From positions 929,209-993,208 of the forward strand of contig NZ_MVOI01000006.1 of NCBI RefSeq assembly GCF_002283555.1: DNA of 64,000 bases. Direction: 5' to 3'. Under the pieces are notes generated by a model that was given only the letters and a program-made list of their open reading frames with translations, was not told where the DNA came from and searched no databases. Source of the stretch: Rubrivirga sp. SAORIC476. Lineage in GTDB: Bacteria; Bacteroidota; Rhodothermia; Rhodothermales; Rubricoccaceae. The position numbers and the translations under genes are program-made. Shown here piece after piece: positions 28,357-37,296 of the stretch. How positions within the stretch are numbered: the first letter of the stretch is position 1; each line of letters begins with the position of its first letter.

Positions 28357-29566
28357 CGTCGTTCCGGGTGCGAAACCACCCGGCGATGTGCCCGTGACGG
28401 TCCTGCTCGTCCACAACGTCTACCAGAAGCCTGGAGGCGAAGACGCTGTGTTCGAGCGCGAGGGTGCCCTGCTCGAGGAGCAGGGGCACCGCGTCCTGCG
28501 CATGAGGCTCCACAACGATGCTGTCGAAGGCATGAGTCGCGTCGCCCTCGCCGGGCGGACGCTCTGGAGCCGGGACGCCTACGCAGAGGTCCGTCAGATC
28601 GTCGAGGCGGAGGGGGTGGACGTGGTCCACGTCCACAACACGCTTCCGCTGGCGTCGCCCTCGGTGTTCCATGCGGCGCACGCGGGAGGGGCGGCTACGG
28701 TCCACACCCTGCACAACTACCGCCTCGTATGCCCCGGCAACCTGTTGCTTCGAGAGGGCGCGATTTGCCACGACTGCGTCGGCAAGGCGTTTGCCACCCC
28801 TGGGATTCGGCACGGGTGCTACCGGGGAAGTCGGCTCGAGACCGCGGCGGTCGCGGCCACGACGGCCGCCCACCGCGCACTCGGAACGTGGGACCGAGCC
28901 GTCGACCGCTACATCGTGCTGAGCGAGTTCGCCCGCGACCTGTTCTGTGAGGGAGGGCTGCCGGCAGACCGCATCGCGGTGAAGCACAACGCCCCCGAGA
29001 TGGACCCTGTATCGGCACCAGGGGGGGCATCCGTGCTGTTCGCGGGGAGGCTCGCCAAGGGCAAGGGGATCCCCGTGATTCTGGAGGCCTGGGCCGCCGA
29101 CCCGACGCTTCCAGGGCTTCGGATCGCGGGCGACGGAGAGATGGCCGACGAGGTGCGTCGCGCCGCTGAGGCCGATCCCAGAATCGAGTGGCTGGGGTGG
29201 GTCGGTGGCAAGGATCTCCTTTCCGTAATGGCCTCCTCGGCTGCGCTGCTCGCGCCGTCGGTCTGGTACGAAGGCTGGCCCCTCGTCGCCGTCGAGGCAA
29301 TGGGGATGGGCACGCCGGTGATCGCGACCGGTCACGGTGCGTTCCTCGAGATGATCGTGCACGGCGAGACGGGCCTGCTGATCCCCCGTGGGGATGCCCA
29401 TGCTCTCGCTGCTGCCGTCCATGATCTGCTCGGGGACCCCAGCCGCCTCGCGGAGATCCGGCGGAAGACGGCCGCCGAGTTCACGAATCGGTTCTCCCGG
29501 GAAGTCAACTACTGCCAACTCCGCGACATCTACGCCGACGCGATCGCCCAGTTTACCGCCGGCTGA
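28310..29566 (+). CDS. Glycosyltransferase family 4
   Basis: 418 residues, GT-B fold. The N-terminal domain begins VTVLLVHNVYQKPGGEDAVFERE, the G-G-E-D/x acceptor-domain motif common in this group. The C-terminal nucleotide-sugar domain has VLFAGRLAKGKG, RIAGDGEM and EGWPLVAVEAMGMGTPVIA with the EX7E motif. It probably adds a sugar to the lipid-linked repeat unit. The ATG at 28310 overlaps the previous gene by 47 bases; a GTG at 28387 or 28393, nearer the conserved start, is a real alternative. Confidence 0.9.
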   Translation: MSTTLAPPPRRSRGSDVVPGAKPPGDVPVTVLLVHNVYQKPGGEDAVFEREGALLEEQGHRVLRMRLHNDAVEGMSRVALAGRTLWSRDAYAEVRQIVEAEGVDVVHVHNTLPLASPSVFHAAHAGGAATVHTLHNYRLVCPGNLLLREGAICHDCVGKAFATPGIRHGCYRGSRLETAAVAATTAAHRALGTWDRAVDRYIVLSEFARDLFCEGGLPADRIAVKHNAPEMDPVSAPGGASVLFAGRLAKGKGIPVILEAWAADPTLPGLRIAGDGEMADEVRRAAEADPRIEWLGWVGGKDLLSVMASSAALLAPSVWYEGWPLVAVEAMGMGTPVIATGHGAFLEMIVHGETGLLIPRGDAHALAAAVHDLLGDPSRLAEIRRKTAAEFTNRFSREVNYCQLRDIYADAIAQFTAG

Positions 29567-29567
29567 C

Positions 29568-30515
29568 GTGCCTGACGACGCCCCCCGCATCGCCTTCGCT
29601 GTGCCCGTCTACAATGGCGCGCGGTACCTGCCCGAGGCGCTGGCCGCGCTCCAGGCCCAGACCGAGACGCGCTGGGTCGCCGTCGTCACCGACAACGCGT
29701 CGACCGACGACACGGCTGCCATCGTGCGGCGCGCGTCGGTGGAGGACCCGCGGATCCGCTACCACCGCAACCCGACCAACCTCGGGGCCAACGGCAACTT
29801 CAACCGGTCGATGGCGCTCGCCGTGGAGACCGGAGCTCCCGCTGTGAAGTGGGCGGCCCATGACGACCGCCCCCGGCCGGAGTACGTTGCACGCTGCCTT
29901 GATGCCCTCGACGCCCGCCCCGAGGCCATCGGGGTCCACACCGCGATCATGCTCGTCGACGACGACGGCGCGCCCTACCCGTACGACGCCACACGTGGCG
30001 GCTTCGCAGACGGTGAGGGCGTCTGGGCATGGACGCGGGAGACCCAGGTGGCCTTCGCCGACCCGGACCCCGGTGTGCGCCTGCTCCGGTTTCTCCGGGA
30101 CAAAGCGGGCCAGTGGCTCATCTACGCCGTCTTCCGCTCTGACGCCGTCGCCGCGACGCGCCCTCTCACGATGCCCGGCGTTGAGGATGCGTTCTGCGCC
30201 GAACTCCTGTTGCGAGGGCCGCTGGCGTTTGTCGAGGACCCGTTGTTCGAGCAGCGCCACCATGCCCGGAGCGCGCGGCACCTGTCGCGGCGCGACTACA
30301 TCGAGTACGAGACGGGCGTCCGCCCGACGGGCCTGATGCTGCCGTCGGCAGGGCGGGCAGTCGAGTTCGCTCGTGCGATCCAGCGCGCCCCGCTCGCAGG
30401 GGCTGGCCGACGCTCGGCGTGGAGCGCGCTCGCACGCTTCGCGGTGGGGCCGGAGCGTCTCCGCAACCTGGTGGTCCCCGGACCCAACAACTACTTCGGC
30501 CTCGGGGCGGGGTAG
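29568..30515 (+). CDS. Glycosyltransferase family 2
   Basis: 315 residues, GT-A fold. IAFAVPVYNGARYLPEALAA and VVTDNASTDDTAAIV are the classic GT2 opening, followed by NPTNLGANGNFNRSM. KWAAHDDRPRPEYV provides the DxD-like metal site (H-D-D), and PGVEDAFCAELLLRGPLAFV resembles the ED acceptor motif. GTG start one base after the upstream stop. It is the last plus-strand gene of the polysaccharide cluster and converges with the next glycosyltransferase gene 4 bases away. Confidence 0.92.
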   Translation: MPDDAPRIAFAVPVYNGARYLPEALAALQAQTETRWVAVVTDNASTDDTAAIVRRASVEDPRIRYHRNPTNLGANGNFNRSMALAVETGAPAVKWAAHDDRPRPEYVARCLDALDARPEAIGVHTAIMLVDDDGAPYPYDATRGGFADGEGVWAWTRETQVAFADPDPGVRLLRFLRDKAGQWLIYAVFRSDAVAATRPLTMPGVEDAFCAELLLRGPLAFVEDPLFEQRHHARSARHLSRRDYIEYETGVRPTGLMLPSAGRAVEFARAIQRAPLAGAGRRSAWSALARFAVGPERLRNLVVPGPNNYFGLGAG

Positions 30516-30519
30516 GGGC

Positions 30520-31554
30520 CTACGCGGGACGCTCCACCTTGTCCCGCACCGCCCGCCCGAGATCCAGCAGCCACTTGGTCGGCGTCCGGCTGGGAACGCC
30601 GAGGGTGCGCCCGAGTCGGTCCCGCCACGCGTCGGCGGGCAGGATCCAGAACCAGGACGCCTCGTCGCGGACGGCGCGAAACAGCCGCCGCAGTCCCAGG
30701 CGCTTCTCGTTGGGCAGGTGCCAGATCATCATCCGCTCATGCCCGGGCCGGACGTTTGCGCCAGTGAACCAGGTATAGATGCGGTCGATGAACGGGTCTG
30801 CAGTCCCGACCGAATACCCCAGCCGGTGGTAGACGAAGCTCAGCAGGTGCGCCTCCTCGTTGAACTTGGGCAGCCCGGCCTCATGTCGGCGCAGCATCTC
30901 CGGCCAGAGAGACGCCGCCTCGTCGGTGACGGCGCGAAGTGCGTCCCGCGTGCCCGCGACGATCTCGCCGCCGACGTACGCCGGGATCGGGTCGGCACCG
31001 TCACCCGAGAAGCCGCCGAGGTCGGCGTAGATGCGGCCCATCTGGCGGGGCGTGAGGCCGTTCTGCTCCTCGTCCGGCCCAATGCGGGCGTCGAAGGTCA
31101 GCGCGCCGTGCGTGCGTGCGGCCTCCACGAGCGGCCCGACGGGGCGCGTGAATACACAGTCCGAGTCGAGCAGGATGCCCACCGCGTCCGCCTCGGGCAG
31201 CGTGTCGGCGAGGTGCGTCGCCACGTCGAGGACGTAGAACTGGTTGGCCCATGCGCCGAAGTAGCCCGCCGGGGGCTTGGACGCATACGGGAGCACGATG
31301 TGCTCGACGCCGTGCCGCTCGAGAAAGCCTGCCGTGTCGAACCCGTCGATGTCGGGGATGGTCGGCTCGTTGGTGTAGAGCCGATGCACCGCGTCCGAGT
31401 TGACGCGCACGCTGGCCGCGAAGAAGTCCACGACGCAGCGCCAGTAGACGGCCTGGAACCAGGTCGAGGACGAGCGGCCGCCGACCTGCGGGTAGATGCT
31501 CTCCTCGCCCTCGCGCTCGGCGTAGAACCAGGTGGAGATGATCGGGGCGGACAT
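30520..31554 (-). CDS. GT-A-type glycosyltransferase-like protein
   Basis: 344 residues. I recognise a nucleotide-diphospho-sugar transferase-like fold rather than a specific family. The DxD-type motif is in VGILLDSDCVFTRPV, followed by YVGGEIVAGTRDALRA, a W-x-E segment (LWPEMLRRHEAG) and FNEEAHLLSFVYHRLGY. The N-terminus is ISTWFYAEREGEESIYPQVGG. It faces the polysaccharide operon from the opposite strand, so it is probably part of the same pathway but transcribed from the 31555-31676 promoter region. The sugar and acceptor are unknown. Confidence 0.72.
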   Translation of the reverse strand: MSAPIISTWFYAEREGEESIYPQVGGRSSSTWFQAVYWRCVVDFFAASVRVNSDAVHRLYTNEPTIPDIDGFDTAGFLERHGVEHIVLPYASKPPAGYFGAWANQFYVLDVATHLADTLPEADAVGILLDSDCVFTRPVGPLVEAARTHGALTFDARIGPDEEQNGLTPRQMGRIYADLGGFSGDGADPIPAYVGGEIVAGTRDALRAVTDEAASLWPEMLRRHEAGLPKFNEEAHLLSFVYHRLGYSVGTADPFIDRIYTWFTGANVRPGHERMMIWHLPNEKRLGLRRLFRAVRDEASWFWILPADAWRDRLGRTLGVPSRTPTKWLLDLGRAVRDKVERPA

Positions 31555-31639
31555 GGACAGGGCGCTGGGAGTCTCGGGTATCGGCCAGGTGGCGAAGGTC
31601 TGAAATCTGCACCCGGACCCGGGGCGTGATCGGGGACGC

Positions 31640-31646
31640 TACCTTT
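31640..31646 (+). promoter_or_regulatory. Predicted -7 element of the SpoIIM/MoxR cluster
   Basis: TACCTTT fits the TAnnTTTG-type -7 box, 30 bases before the GTG of the SpoIIM-like gene, in the divergent region with the minus-strand glycosyltransferase. Confidence 0.45.
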
Positions 31647-31676
31647 CGGCCCGTCCCGTAGCCCCGCCGCCGCCCC

Positions 31677-32654
31677 GTGCGCGAAGCCGTCTTCGTCCGC
31701 CGCCGCGCCCCCACGTGGCGCGCGATGGAAGCCCTCCTCGACGCCGACGCCCCGGCCGACCCCGACGCGCTGGCCGACGCCTACGTCCGCCTCGGCGACG
31801 ACCTCGCCTACGCCAAGACGTTCTTCCCCGGCTCCGCGGCGGCGGCCTACCTGAACGACCTCTCGGCGCAGGCCCACGCCCGGATCTACCGCAACCGCCG
31901 CGAGGAGCGCGGGCGGCTCGTCCGCTTCTGGACGCACGAGGTCCCGCTGGCCGTCTATGAGGCGCGCGGTGCGCTGCTGGCGTCGCTGCTGCTGTTCCTG
32001 GGCGCCGTCGGCGTCGGCATTCTCTCCTCGATGGGGGATGGGTCGTTCGCCCGCCTCATCCTGGGCGACGCCTACGTCAACATGTCCCAGGCGAACGTCG
32101 AGGCGGGCGACCCCTTCGCGGTCTACAAGGACGCCCGCGAGCTGGACATGGTGCTGGGTATCGCGTTCAACAACGTCCGGGTGTCGTTCGTGGCCTTCGC
32201 GGGGGTGCTCCCGGGGGCTCCCGTACCCGGCGCGTCGGTGGGCACCGGCTGGATCCTGATCTCGAACGGCATCATGGTCGGCACGTTCGCCCACCTGTTC
32301 GGCGCCGAGGGGCTCACGCTGGAGTGGCTCCGCGTGGTCATGATCCACGGCACGCTGGAGCTGGCCGCCATCGTGATCGCGGGCGGCGCCGGACTGACCA
32401 TGTGGAACGCCCTCCTCCTGCCCGGCACCTACCCCCGCATGACCGCCCTCCGGCGCGGCGCCAGGCGGGGCGTGACCATCATCGTCGGCCTCGTGCCCGT
32501 CTTCCTGATCGCGGCGCTCCTCGAAGGCGTCGTCACCCGGCGCACCGAGATGCCGCTCGCCGCGAGCCTGTTCGTGATCCTGGGCTCGCTCGCCGCGCTC
32601 GTCGGATATTTCGTCGTCCTCCCGGCCCTCCGCGGCCGCGCCTCCCATGCCTGA
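31677..32654 (+). CDS. Stage II sporulation protein M-like membrane protein
   Basis: 325 residues. The N-terminal cytosolic helical part (FVRRRAPTWRAMEALLDAD... FPGSAAAAYLNDLSAQAHARIYR) is typical of Bacteroidota SpoIIM relatives. Five to six membrane helices follow, including FNNVRVSFVAFAGVLPG and HGTLELAAIVIAGGAGL, both SpoIIM signatures. In non-sporulating bacteria this family is part of a conserved membrane cluster with MoxR/DUF58 and is not a sporulation factor. GTG start. It overlaps the next gene by 8 bases. Confidence 0.88.
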   Translation: MREAVFVRRRAPTWRAMEALLDADAPADPDALADAYVRLGDDLAYAKTFFPGSAAAAYLNDLSAQAHARIYRNRREERGRLVRFWTHEVPLAVYEARGALLASLLLFLGAVGVGILSSMGDGSFARLILGDAYVNMSQANVEAGDPFAVYKDARELDMVLGIAFNNVRVSFVAFAGVLPGAPVPGASVGTGWILISNGIMVGTFAHLFGAEGLTLEWLRVVMIHGTLELAAIVIAGGAGLTMWNALLLPGTYPRMTALRRGARRGVTIIVGLVPVFLIAALLEGVVTRRTEMPLAASLFVILGSLAALVGYFVVLPALRGRASHA

Positions 32655-33702
32655 CGCCTACCCCGACCGTGGCGAGATCCGCTTCCGCGCCCACCGCGAC
32701 GTAGGCAGCGTGATGAACGCGACCGTGGCCTTCCTCCGGGGCAACGCCCGCGAGTTGCTCACCAGCTACGTGGCTCTCGTCGCCCCGGTGGCCCTCGCGG
32801 GAGGCATCGCCCTCGGCCTCTACTTCCACCAGATGGGGGGGATGTTCGCCGACCCGATGGCGATGGAGAGCGACCCGTTCGCGATGTTCAACCTGACCTA
32901 CGCGGGGCTGATCGTCTTCAGCCTGATCGGCACCGCGCTGACGACGGCCGCCGCGGCCGCGTACGTCCGCCTGTACCGGGAAGGGATGGCGGGCGAGATC
33001 ACCGCGGGCCTGCTCTGGGAGGAGGCGAAGGGGCTCATGCTGCCCGTCGTCGGGCTGTCCGTGGTGTACGGCCTCGTGGTCTCGTTCTCGGCCGTGATCG
33101 CCATCGTGCCCTGCCTCGGCATCCTGGCATGGTTCGCGTTCGTCGTCTGGTCGATCCCTTACTTCGCGGTCACCCTGGCCGCGCGGATGCTCGATGAGCC
33201 GACGCTCCTCGACGCCTACCAGCGGGCTCGCGACCTCGTCAAGGGCTCCTGGGGACCGACGTTCGGCGCGCTCTTGCTGGCGTTCCTGCTGTTCTACGTC
33301 GTCATCATGCTCGTCTCGATCCCGCTGTACGTGGCGCTGATGGTGATCGGGATCAACACCGTCGAGACCGACCCGGCCCAGATGTTCTCGCTCATGGGCG
33401 CGGTCATGGCGCCGCTGCAGGTGATCTCGTACGCGGGCTACCTGATCCCCCTCGTGGCCATGTTCTTCGTCTACGGCCACCTGGCCGAAGAGATGGACGG
33501 CACCAGCCTCTCCGACGACCTCGACGTGCTCGCGGGCGACGCACCGCTCGACGGCTGGATCGCGTCCGCCCCCGCCCCCAGCCGCCCGGCCCCGCCCGCC
33601 TCGACGCCGCCGTCGGACCTCCCCGATGCGCCCGAGGCGGACGGGCCCGACGCACCGGACGACCCGCCCGGCGGCTTCCGGGGGGGCGGCTTCCGATCGT
33701 GA
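32647..33702 (+). CDS. Multi-pass membrane protein of the SpoIIM/MoxR cluster
   Basis: 351 residues with about six hydrophobic segments and a cytosolic C-terminal tail rich in Pro, Asp and Gly. No named enzyme signature; the pattern FRAHRDVGSVMNATVAFLRGNARELL and YQRARDLVKGSWGPTFGALLL is like the membrane domains (glycerophosphodiester phosphodiesterase-membrane type) found in this cluster in other Bacteroidota. It overlaps both neighbours (8 bases upstream; 4 bases, GTGA, downstream), so it belongs to a tightly coupled operon. Function unknown. Confidence 0.78.
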   Translation: MPDAYPDRGEIRFRAHRDVGSVMNATVAFLRGNARELLTSYVALVAPVALAGGIALGLYFHQMGGMFADPMAMESDPFAMFNLTYAGLIVFSLIGTALTTAAAAAYVRLYREGMAGEITAGLLWEEAKGLMLPVVGLSVVYGLVVSFSAVIAIVPCLGILAWFAFVVWSIPYFAVTLAARMLDEPTLLDAYQRARDLVKGSWGPTFGALLLAFLLFYVVIMLVSIPLYVALMVIGINTVETDPAQMFSLMGAVMAPLQVISYAGYLIPLVAMFFVYGHLAEEMDGTSLSDDLDVLAGDAPLDGWIASAPAPSRPAPPASTPPSDLPDAPEADGPDAPDDPPGGFRGGGFRS

Positions 33703-34583
33703 CCGGACGGGTTCTGCGGCGTCCTCGGTTCAGCGCGGGCGGGCTCGCGGTGTCCCATCGGTCAGGGCGAGGCCTCCGTCTACGAGGCCTCGCCCTGCTC
33801 CTGCTCGCCGTCCGTGCCACCGCACAGGCGCCTCCGCCGCCACCACCCGCGCCGCCGCCGCCGACCTCGGAGCCTCTACGGAAAGCCCCGCCGGGCGTCG
33901 ACTTGGACCTCTCGGAGCCCGGTCCCGCGCCACTCCAGCCCGCCGTGCCGCTCGCGGCCGACACGCTCCGCCCGAGTCCCGCCCCCGCCATCCTCGACGC
34001 GTACCGCGCCGACCCCGACTTTCAGTACGACCGCCCACAGGCCGAGGGGCCGTCCCTCTGGGAGCGGTTCTGGCGCTGGGTCTACCGGACCGTTCTGGCG
34101 CCCCTCTTCGAGAACACGTCCGCCCGCGCCCGCGAGTGGGTCCTGATCGCGCTCGCCGTCGGCATCCTCGGGTGGGTGCTGTCGCGCCTGCTGCAGGCCG
34201 AGGGCAGCGGCGTGTTCGGCCGGAGCGCGCCCGCCGGCGGCGTCGGCGGCCCGCTGCTCGACGCCGACGACATCGCGGAGGTGGACCTGCACACCCGACT
34301 GGCCGACGCATTGGCGCAGGCCGACCACCGCGAGGCCGTCCGCGTGCGCTACCTGCTGCTGCTCCAGGCGCTCGACGCGGCGGGCGCCATCGCATGGCGC
34401 CGCGACAAGACCAACCGCCAGTACGTCACCGAGGTGGCCGCGGCCGACGCCGACCACGCGCCGCTGTTCACGCGCGCCACCCGCGTCTTCGACGCCGTCT
34501 GGTACGGCGAGCGGCCCGTCTCGCCCGCCCTCTACGCCGAGCTGGCCCCCCTCTTCGACGGCGCTTCCCCCCGAGCCGCGTGA
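33699..34583 (+). CDS. DUF4129-domain protein
   Basis: 294 residues, GTG start overlapping the previous stop. An N-terminal hydrophobic segment (about 25-42, probable signal or anchor) is followed by a Pro-rich linker and a second helix (WVLIALAVGILGWVLSRLL). The DUF4129 core comes next: YLLLLQALDAAGAIAWRRDKTNRQYV, then FDAVWYGERPVSPALYAELAP, which is the recognisable signature. The family occurs with DUF4350, MoxR and DUF58 in a widespread cluster of unresolved function, possibly linked to a transglutaminase or protein-maturation role. Confidence 0.87.
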   Translation: MTGRVLRRPRFSAGGLAVSHRSGRGLRLRGLALLLLAVRATAQAPPPPPPAPPPPTSEPLRKAPPGVDLDLSEPGPAPLQPAVPLAADTLRPSPAPAILDAYRADPDFQYDRPQAEGPSLWERFWRWVYRTVLAPLFENTSARAREWVLIALAVGILGWVLSRLLQAEGSGVFGRSAPAGGVGGPLLDADDIAEVDLHTRLADALAQADHREAVRVRYLLLLQALDAAGAIAWRRDKTNRQYVTEVAAADADHAPLFTRATRVFDAVWYGERPVSPALYAELAPLFDGASPRAA

Positions 34584-35884
34584 GCGTCCGAGGCTACCTC
34601 CTGCTCCTCGCCGCGCTCGTGGCCGCGCTTGTCGCGGTCCAACTGGCCCAGCCGCAGCCCCTCGACCTACGGGTCCGCCTGGAGCGCAGCGGCGACGCGC
34701 CGTTCGACGCCGAGGTGTTCTTCGCGTCCCTGCCCGAGTGGCTCGGCCAGCCCGTCGAGCCGGTCGGCGTCCCGGCCTTCGAGCGGCTCGAAGACTCCAC
34801 CCTGACCGGCCTGACCTACCTCGTCCTCGCGGAGTCGGTCCAGCCCGACGCCGCCGAGGCCGCGCGCCTGCTCCGGTTCGTGGAGGCCGGCAACACGCTC
34901 GTCGTGCTGACCCACCTCCTCGAGGGGCCCCTCGCCGCCGGACTCCTCCCCCCTGACACCACCCGCCGCGGGCCCGAGGCAGACCTACCGGTGCCCGACG
35001 GCCTCGACCTCGACGTGCCGGAGAGCGCCGTCCTCGTCGACTCCTACTACGGCGACTACAGCACCTTCGAGGGCTTCGCCCAGGGCGTCACCCAGGGAGC
35101 CCTCGAGCCCGACACGCTCCGCCTCGGCGCCCCCGGCGTCCGCGGCGACTACGTCTTCCCGGTCGAGGTGAGCGGCCACGAGGTCGTCGGCCTCGACCCC
35201 GCCCGCAGCGAGATCCTCGGCACCGCCGTCTGGTCCTGGGAGAACGGTGACGTGGACGAGATGGTCACCCTCGCCCGCATCCGCCACGGCAGGGGAGAGG
35301 TCCTCGTCTCCTCGACCCCGCTGGCCCTCTCCAACGCCGCCCTCACTGGCGACGGCGACGGCCCCGCCTACGCCGCGGCCCTGGTCGCCGCCCTCCCCGA
35401 CCAGCCCGTCCTCTGGGACGATTACCAGAAGCCCTACCGCGAGAACGCCCAGACGCCCCTCCGCTTCGTCCTCCAGACGCCCGCGCTCCGGGGCGCGTAC
35501 CTGCTGCTGCTGCTCGCGGGCGTGCTCTACGTCGCCTTCCGCGGGCGCCGCTGGCAGCGCGCCGTGCCCGTCGTCGCGCCGCCGCCCAACGCCCAGCGCG
35601 AGTTCGCGAGGACCGTCGGCCGCCTCCACTTCCTCCACCGCGACGACCGGGCCCTGGCCCACCGCATGGACGCCCACGTCCGCGACCGCCTCCGGTCGGA
35701 CCTCCGACTCACCGAGCCCGCCCTCGACGACGAGACCGCCCGCCTGGCTGCCGCCCGTGCGGGCGTCCCAGAGGCCGAGGCCCTCGCCCTCTTCGCCGCC
35801 CTCCGCCGCGTGCGCCATCGCCCCGACGCCGACGACCTCGTCCGCCTCGACGCCCGCGTCGCCCGTTTCTTCCGGCACGTCTGA
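34580..35884 (+). CDS. DUF4350-domain protein
   Basis: 434 residues; GTG start overlapping the upstream stop. N-terminal helix (YLLLLAALVAALVAVQLA), an extracytoplasmic GldG/ABC-type domain (TYLVLAESVQPDAAEAARLLRFVEAGNTLVVLTHLLEG) that is the DUF4350 hallmark, a second helix near residue 310 (GAYLLLLLAGVLYVAF), and a helical cytosolic tail. In relatives it lies between DUF4129 and MoxR, as here. Role unknown; it probably acts with the MoxR ATPase at the inner membrane. Confidence 0.86.
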   Translation: MSVRGYLLLLAALVAALVAVQLAQPQPLDLRVRLERSGDAPFDAEVFFASLPEWLGQPVEPVGVPAFERLEDSTLTGLTYLVLAESVQPDAAEAARLLRFVEAGNTLVVLTHLLEGPLAAGLLPPDTTRRGPEADLPVPDGLDLDVPESAVLVDSYYGDYSTFEGFAQGVTQGALEPDTLRLGAPGVRGDYVFPVEVSGHEVVGLDPARSEILGTAVWSWENGDVDEMVTLARIRHGRGEVLVSSTPLALSNAALTGDGDGPAYAAALVAALPDQPVLWDDYQKPYRENAQTPLRFVLQTPALRGAYLLLLLAGVLYVAFRGRRWQRAVPVVAPPPNAQREFARTVGRLHFLHRDDRALAHRMDAHVRDRLRSDLRLTEPALDDETARLAAARAGVPEAEALALFAALRRVRHRPDADDLVRLDARVARFFRHV

Positions 35885-35933
35885 CCGGTGCGCCTCCCGT
35901 CCGCCGGAGCCCGCACCCCACCGCGATCCCCTC

Positions 35934-37136
35934 ATGTCCGACCCCACCGACGACACGTCCCGTCCCTCCGACGTCACCCCCGATCCCTCCGCCGGGGCTC
36001 CCCGTGCCTTCGGCGAGGCTCCCCACGCCTCCGCCGAGGCTTCCCGCGCCTCCGCCGAGGCTTCCCGCGCCTCCGCCGAGGCTTCCCGCGCCTCCGCCGA
36101 GGCTTCCCACGCCTCCGGCGAGGCTCCCCATGCCTCCGGCGAGGCTCACCATCTCCTTCACAATGCCGACCCGTTCGCTTCCACCGCCGACCTCGCGCCC
36201 GTCGCCGAGGCCGTCGAGAAGCTCCGCGCCGCCATCGGGACCCTCGTCGTCGGGCAGCACGGACTGGTGGACGAACTCGTGGCGTGCCTGCTCGCCGGCG
36301 GCCACGCGCTCATCGAGGGCGTCCCCGGCGTCGCCAAGACGCTCACCGCCAAGCTCCTCGCCCGCGCCTCCGGCCTCGACTACGCCCGCATCCAGTTCAC
36401 GCCCGACCTGATGCCCGCCGACGTGCTCGGCACGAGCGTGTTCTCGCCCGCCACGCGCACCTTCGAGTTCCACCCCGGCCCCATCTTCGCCCAGCTCGTC
36501 CTCATCGACGAGATCAACCGCGCGCCCGCCAAGACGCAGGCGGCGCTGTTCGAGACGATGGAGGAGCAGCAGGCGACCATCGACGGTGTCACGCACCCGC
36601 TTCCGGACCCGTTCATGGTGGTCGCCACCCAGAACCCCATCGAACACGAGGGCACCTACCGCCTGCCCGAGGCTCAGCTCGACCGTTTCCTGTTCAAGGT
36701 CGTCGTCGACTACCCGTCCGAGGCGGAGGAGGTCGAGATGCTGACCCGCTTCCAGGCCTTCGGTGGCGCCCTGGACGAGGACCGCGTCTCCGCTGTCGTC
36801 GACGCCGACGCGCTCCGTGCCGCCCAGGCGGCCGTGCGCGAGGTCCGCGTCGAAGAGCCGGTGCTCCGCTACGCCGCCGCCATCGTCGCCGCCACCCGCC
36901 GCCACCCGGCCCTCACGCTCGGCGGTAGCCCGCGCGCCACGCTCGCGCTCGTCCGCGGCGGAAAGGCCGTCGCCGCCATGTCCGGCCGCGACTTCGCCAC
37001 GCCAGACGACCTGCGCACCATCGTCGCCCCGGCCCTCCGTCATCGCATCCTGCTCACCGCCGAGCGCGAGATCGAGGGCGTCCGCCCGGAGACGGTCCTG
37101 AAGCGGATCGTGGAGGAGATCGAGGTGCCGCGATAG
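35934..37136 (+). CDS. MoxR-family AAA ATPase with a seven-residue repeat leader
   Basis: 400 residues. The first 75 are low complexity, including seven heptads related to ASAEASR. The ATPase follows: Walker A GVPGVAKT (about 129-136), Walker B LVLIDEINRAPAKTQAALFE, sensor 1 VVATQNPIEHEGTYRLPEAQLDRF (the diagnostic MoxR stretch), and the C-terminal lid with GGSPRATLALVRGGKAVA. MoxR proteins act as chaperone-like AAA+ partners for VWA/DUF58 proteins, here encoded next. It lies 49 bases after the DUF4350 gene. The leader could be spurious if translation begins later, but no in-frame ATG is better placed. Confidence 0.93.
   Translation: MSDPTDDTSRPSDVTPDPSAGAPRAFGEAPHASAEASRASAEASRASAEASRASAEASHASGEAPHASGEAHHLLHNADPFASTADLAPVAEAVEKLRAAIGTLVVGQHGLVDELVACLLAGGHALIEGVPGVAKTLTAKLLARASGLDYARIQFTPDLMPADVLGTSVFSPATRTFEFHPGPIFAQLVLIDEINRAPAKTQAALFETMEEQQATIDGVTHPLPDPFMVVATQNPIEHEGTYRLPEAQLDRFLFKVVVDYPSEAEEVEMLTRFQAFGGALDEDRVSAVVDADALRAAQAAVREVRVEEPVLRYAAAIVAATRRHPALTLGGSPRATLALVRGGKAVAAMSGRDFATPDDLRTIVAPALRHRILLTAEREIEGVRPETVLKRIVEEIEVPR
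36006..36152. repeat. Seven tandem 21-base units inside the moxR leader
   Basis: The unit is about GCCTCCGCCGAGGCTTCCCGC, encoding ASAEASR. There are seven in-frame copies covering residues 25-73; the middle three are identical and the outer copies diverge (AFGEAPH, ASGEAPH, ASGEAHH). The length is a multiple of 3, so copy number can vary without frameshift. Confidence 0.93.
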
Positions 37137-37296
37137 GCAGAGACTCGCCGAGGACCCGGAGTGCGTCGGTCGGCAGATCCCGGCCATCTCCCGCGCCCGA
37201 CGCTCCAGGTCCCCGTCGTCCTCCCGCTCCCACTGTCCCCGTAGCGCCCTGAGCTTCCTTCGCTCCCTGTTCCTGACCGCCCGCCCGTTCTGGGCG

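Noticed and set aside
26945..31554. Lipopolysaccharide core or teichoic acid cluster
   Set aside because: The combination of Wzz/BY-kinase, Wzx and Wzy-like genes indicates a Wzy-dependent exo- or capsular polysaccharide. The exact product cannot be read from the sequence.
31677..32654. True sporulation gene
   Set aside because: SpoIIM relatives occur widely in non-sporulating Bacteroidota within the MoxR/DUF58 cluster, and no other sporulation gene is nearby.
36006..36152. CRISPR-like array
   Set aside because: The units are contiguous 21-base in-frame repeats without spacers, inside a protein-coding leader.
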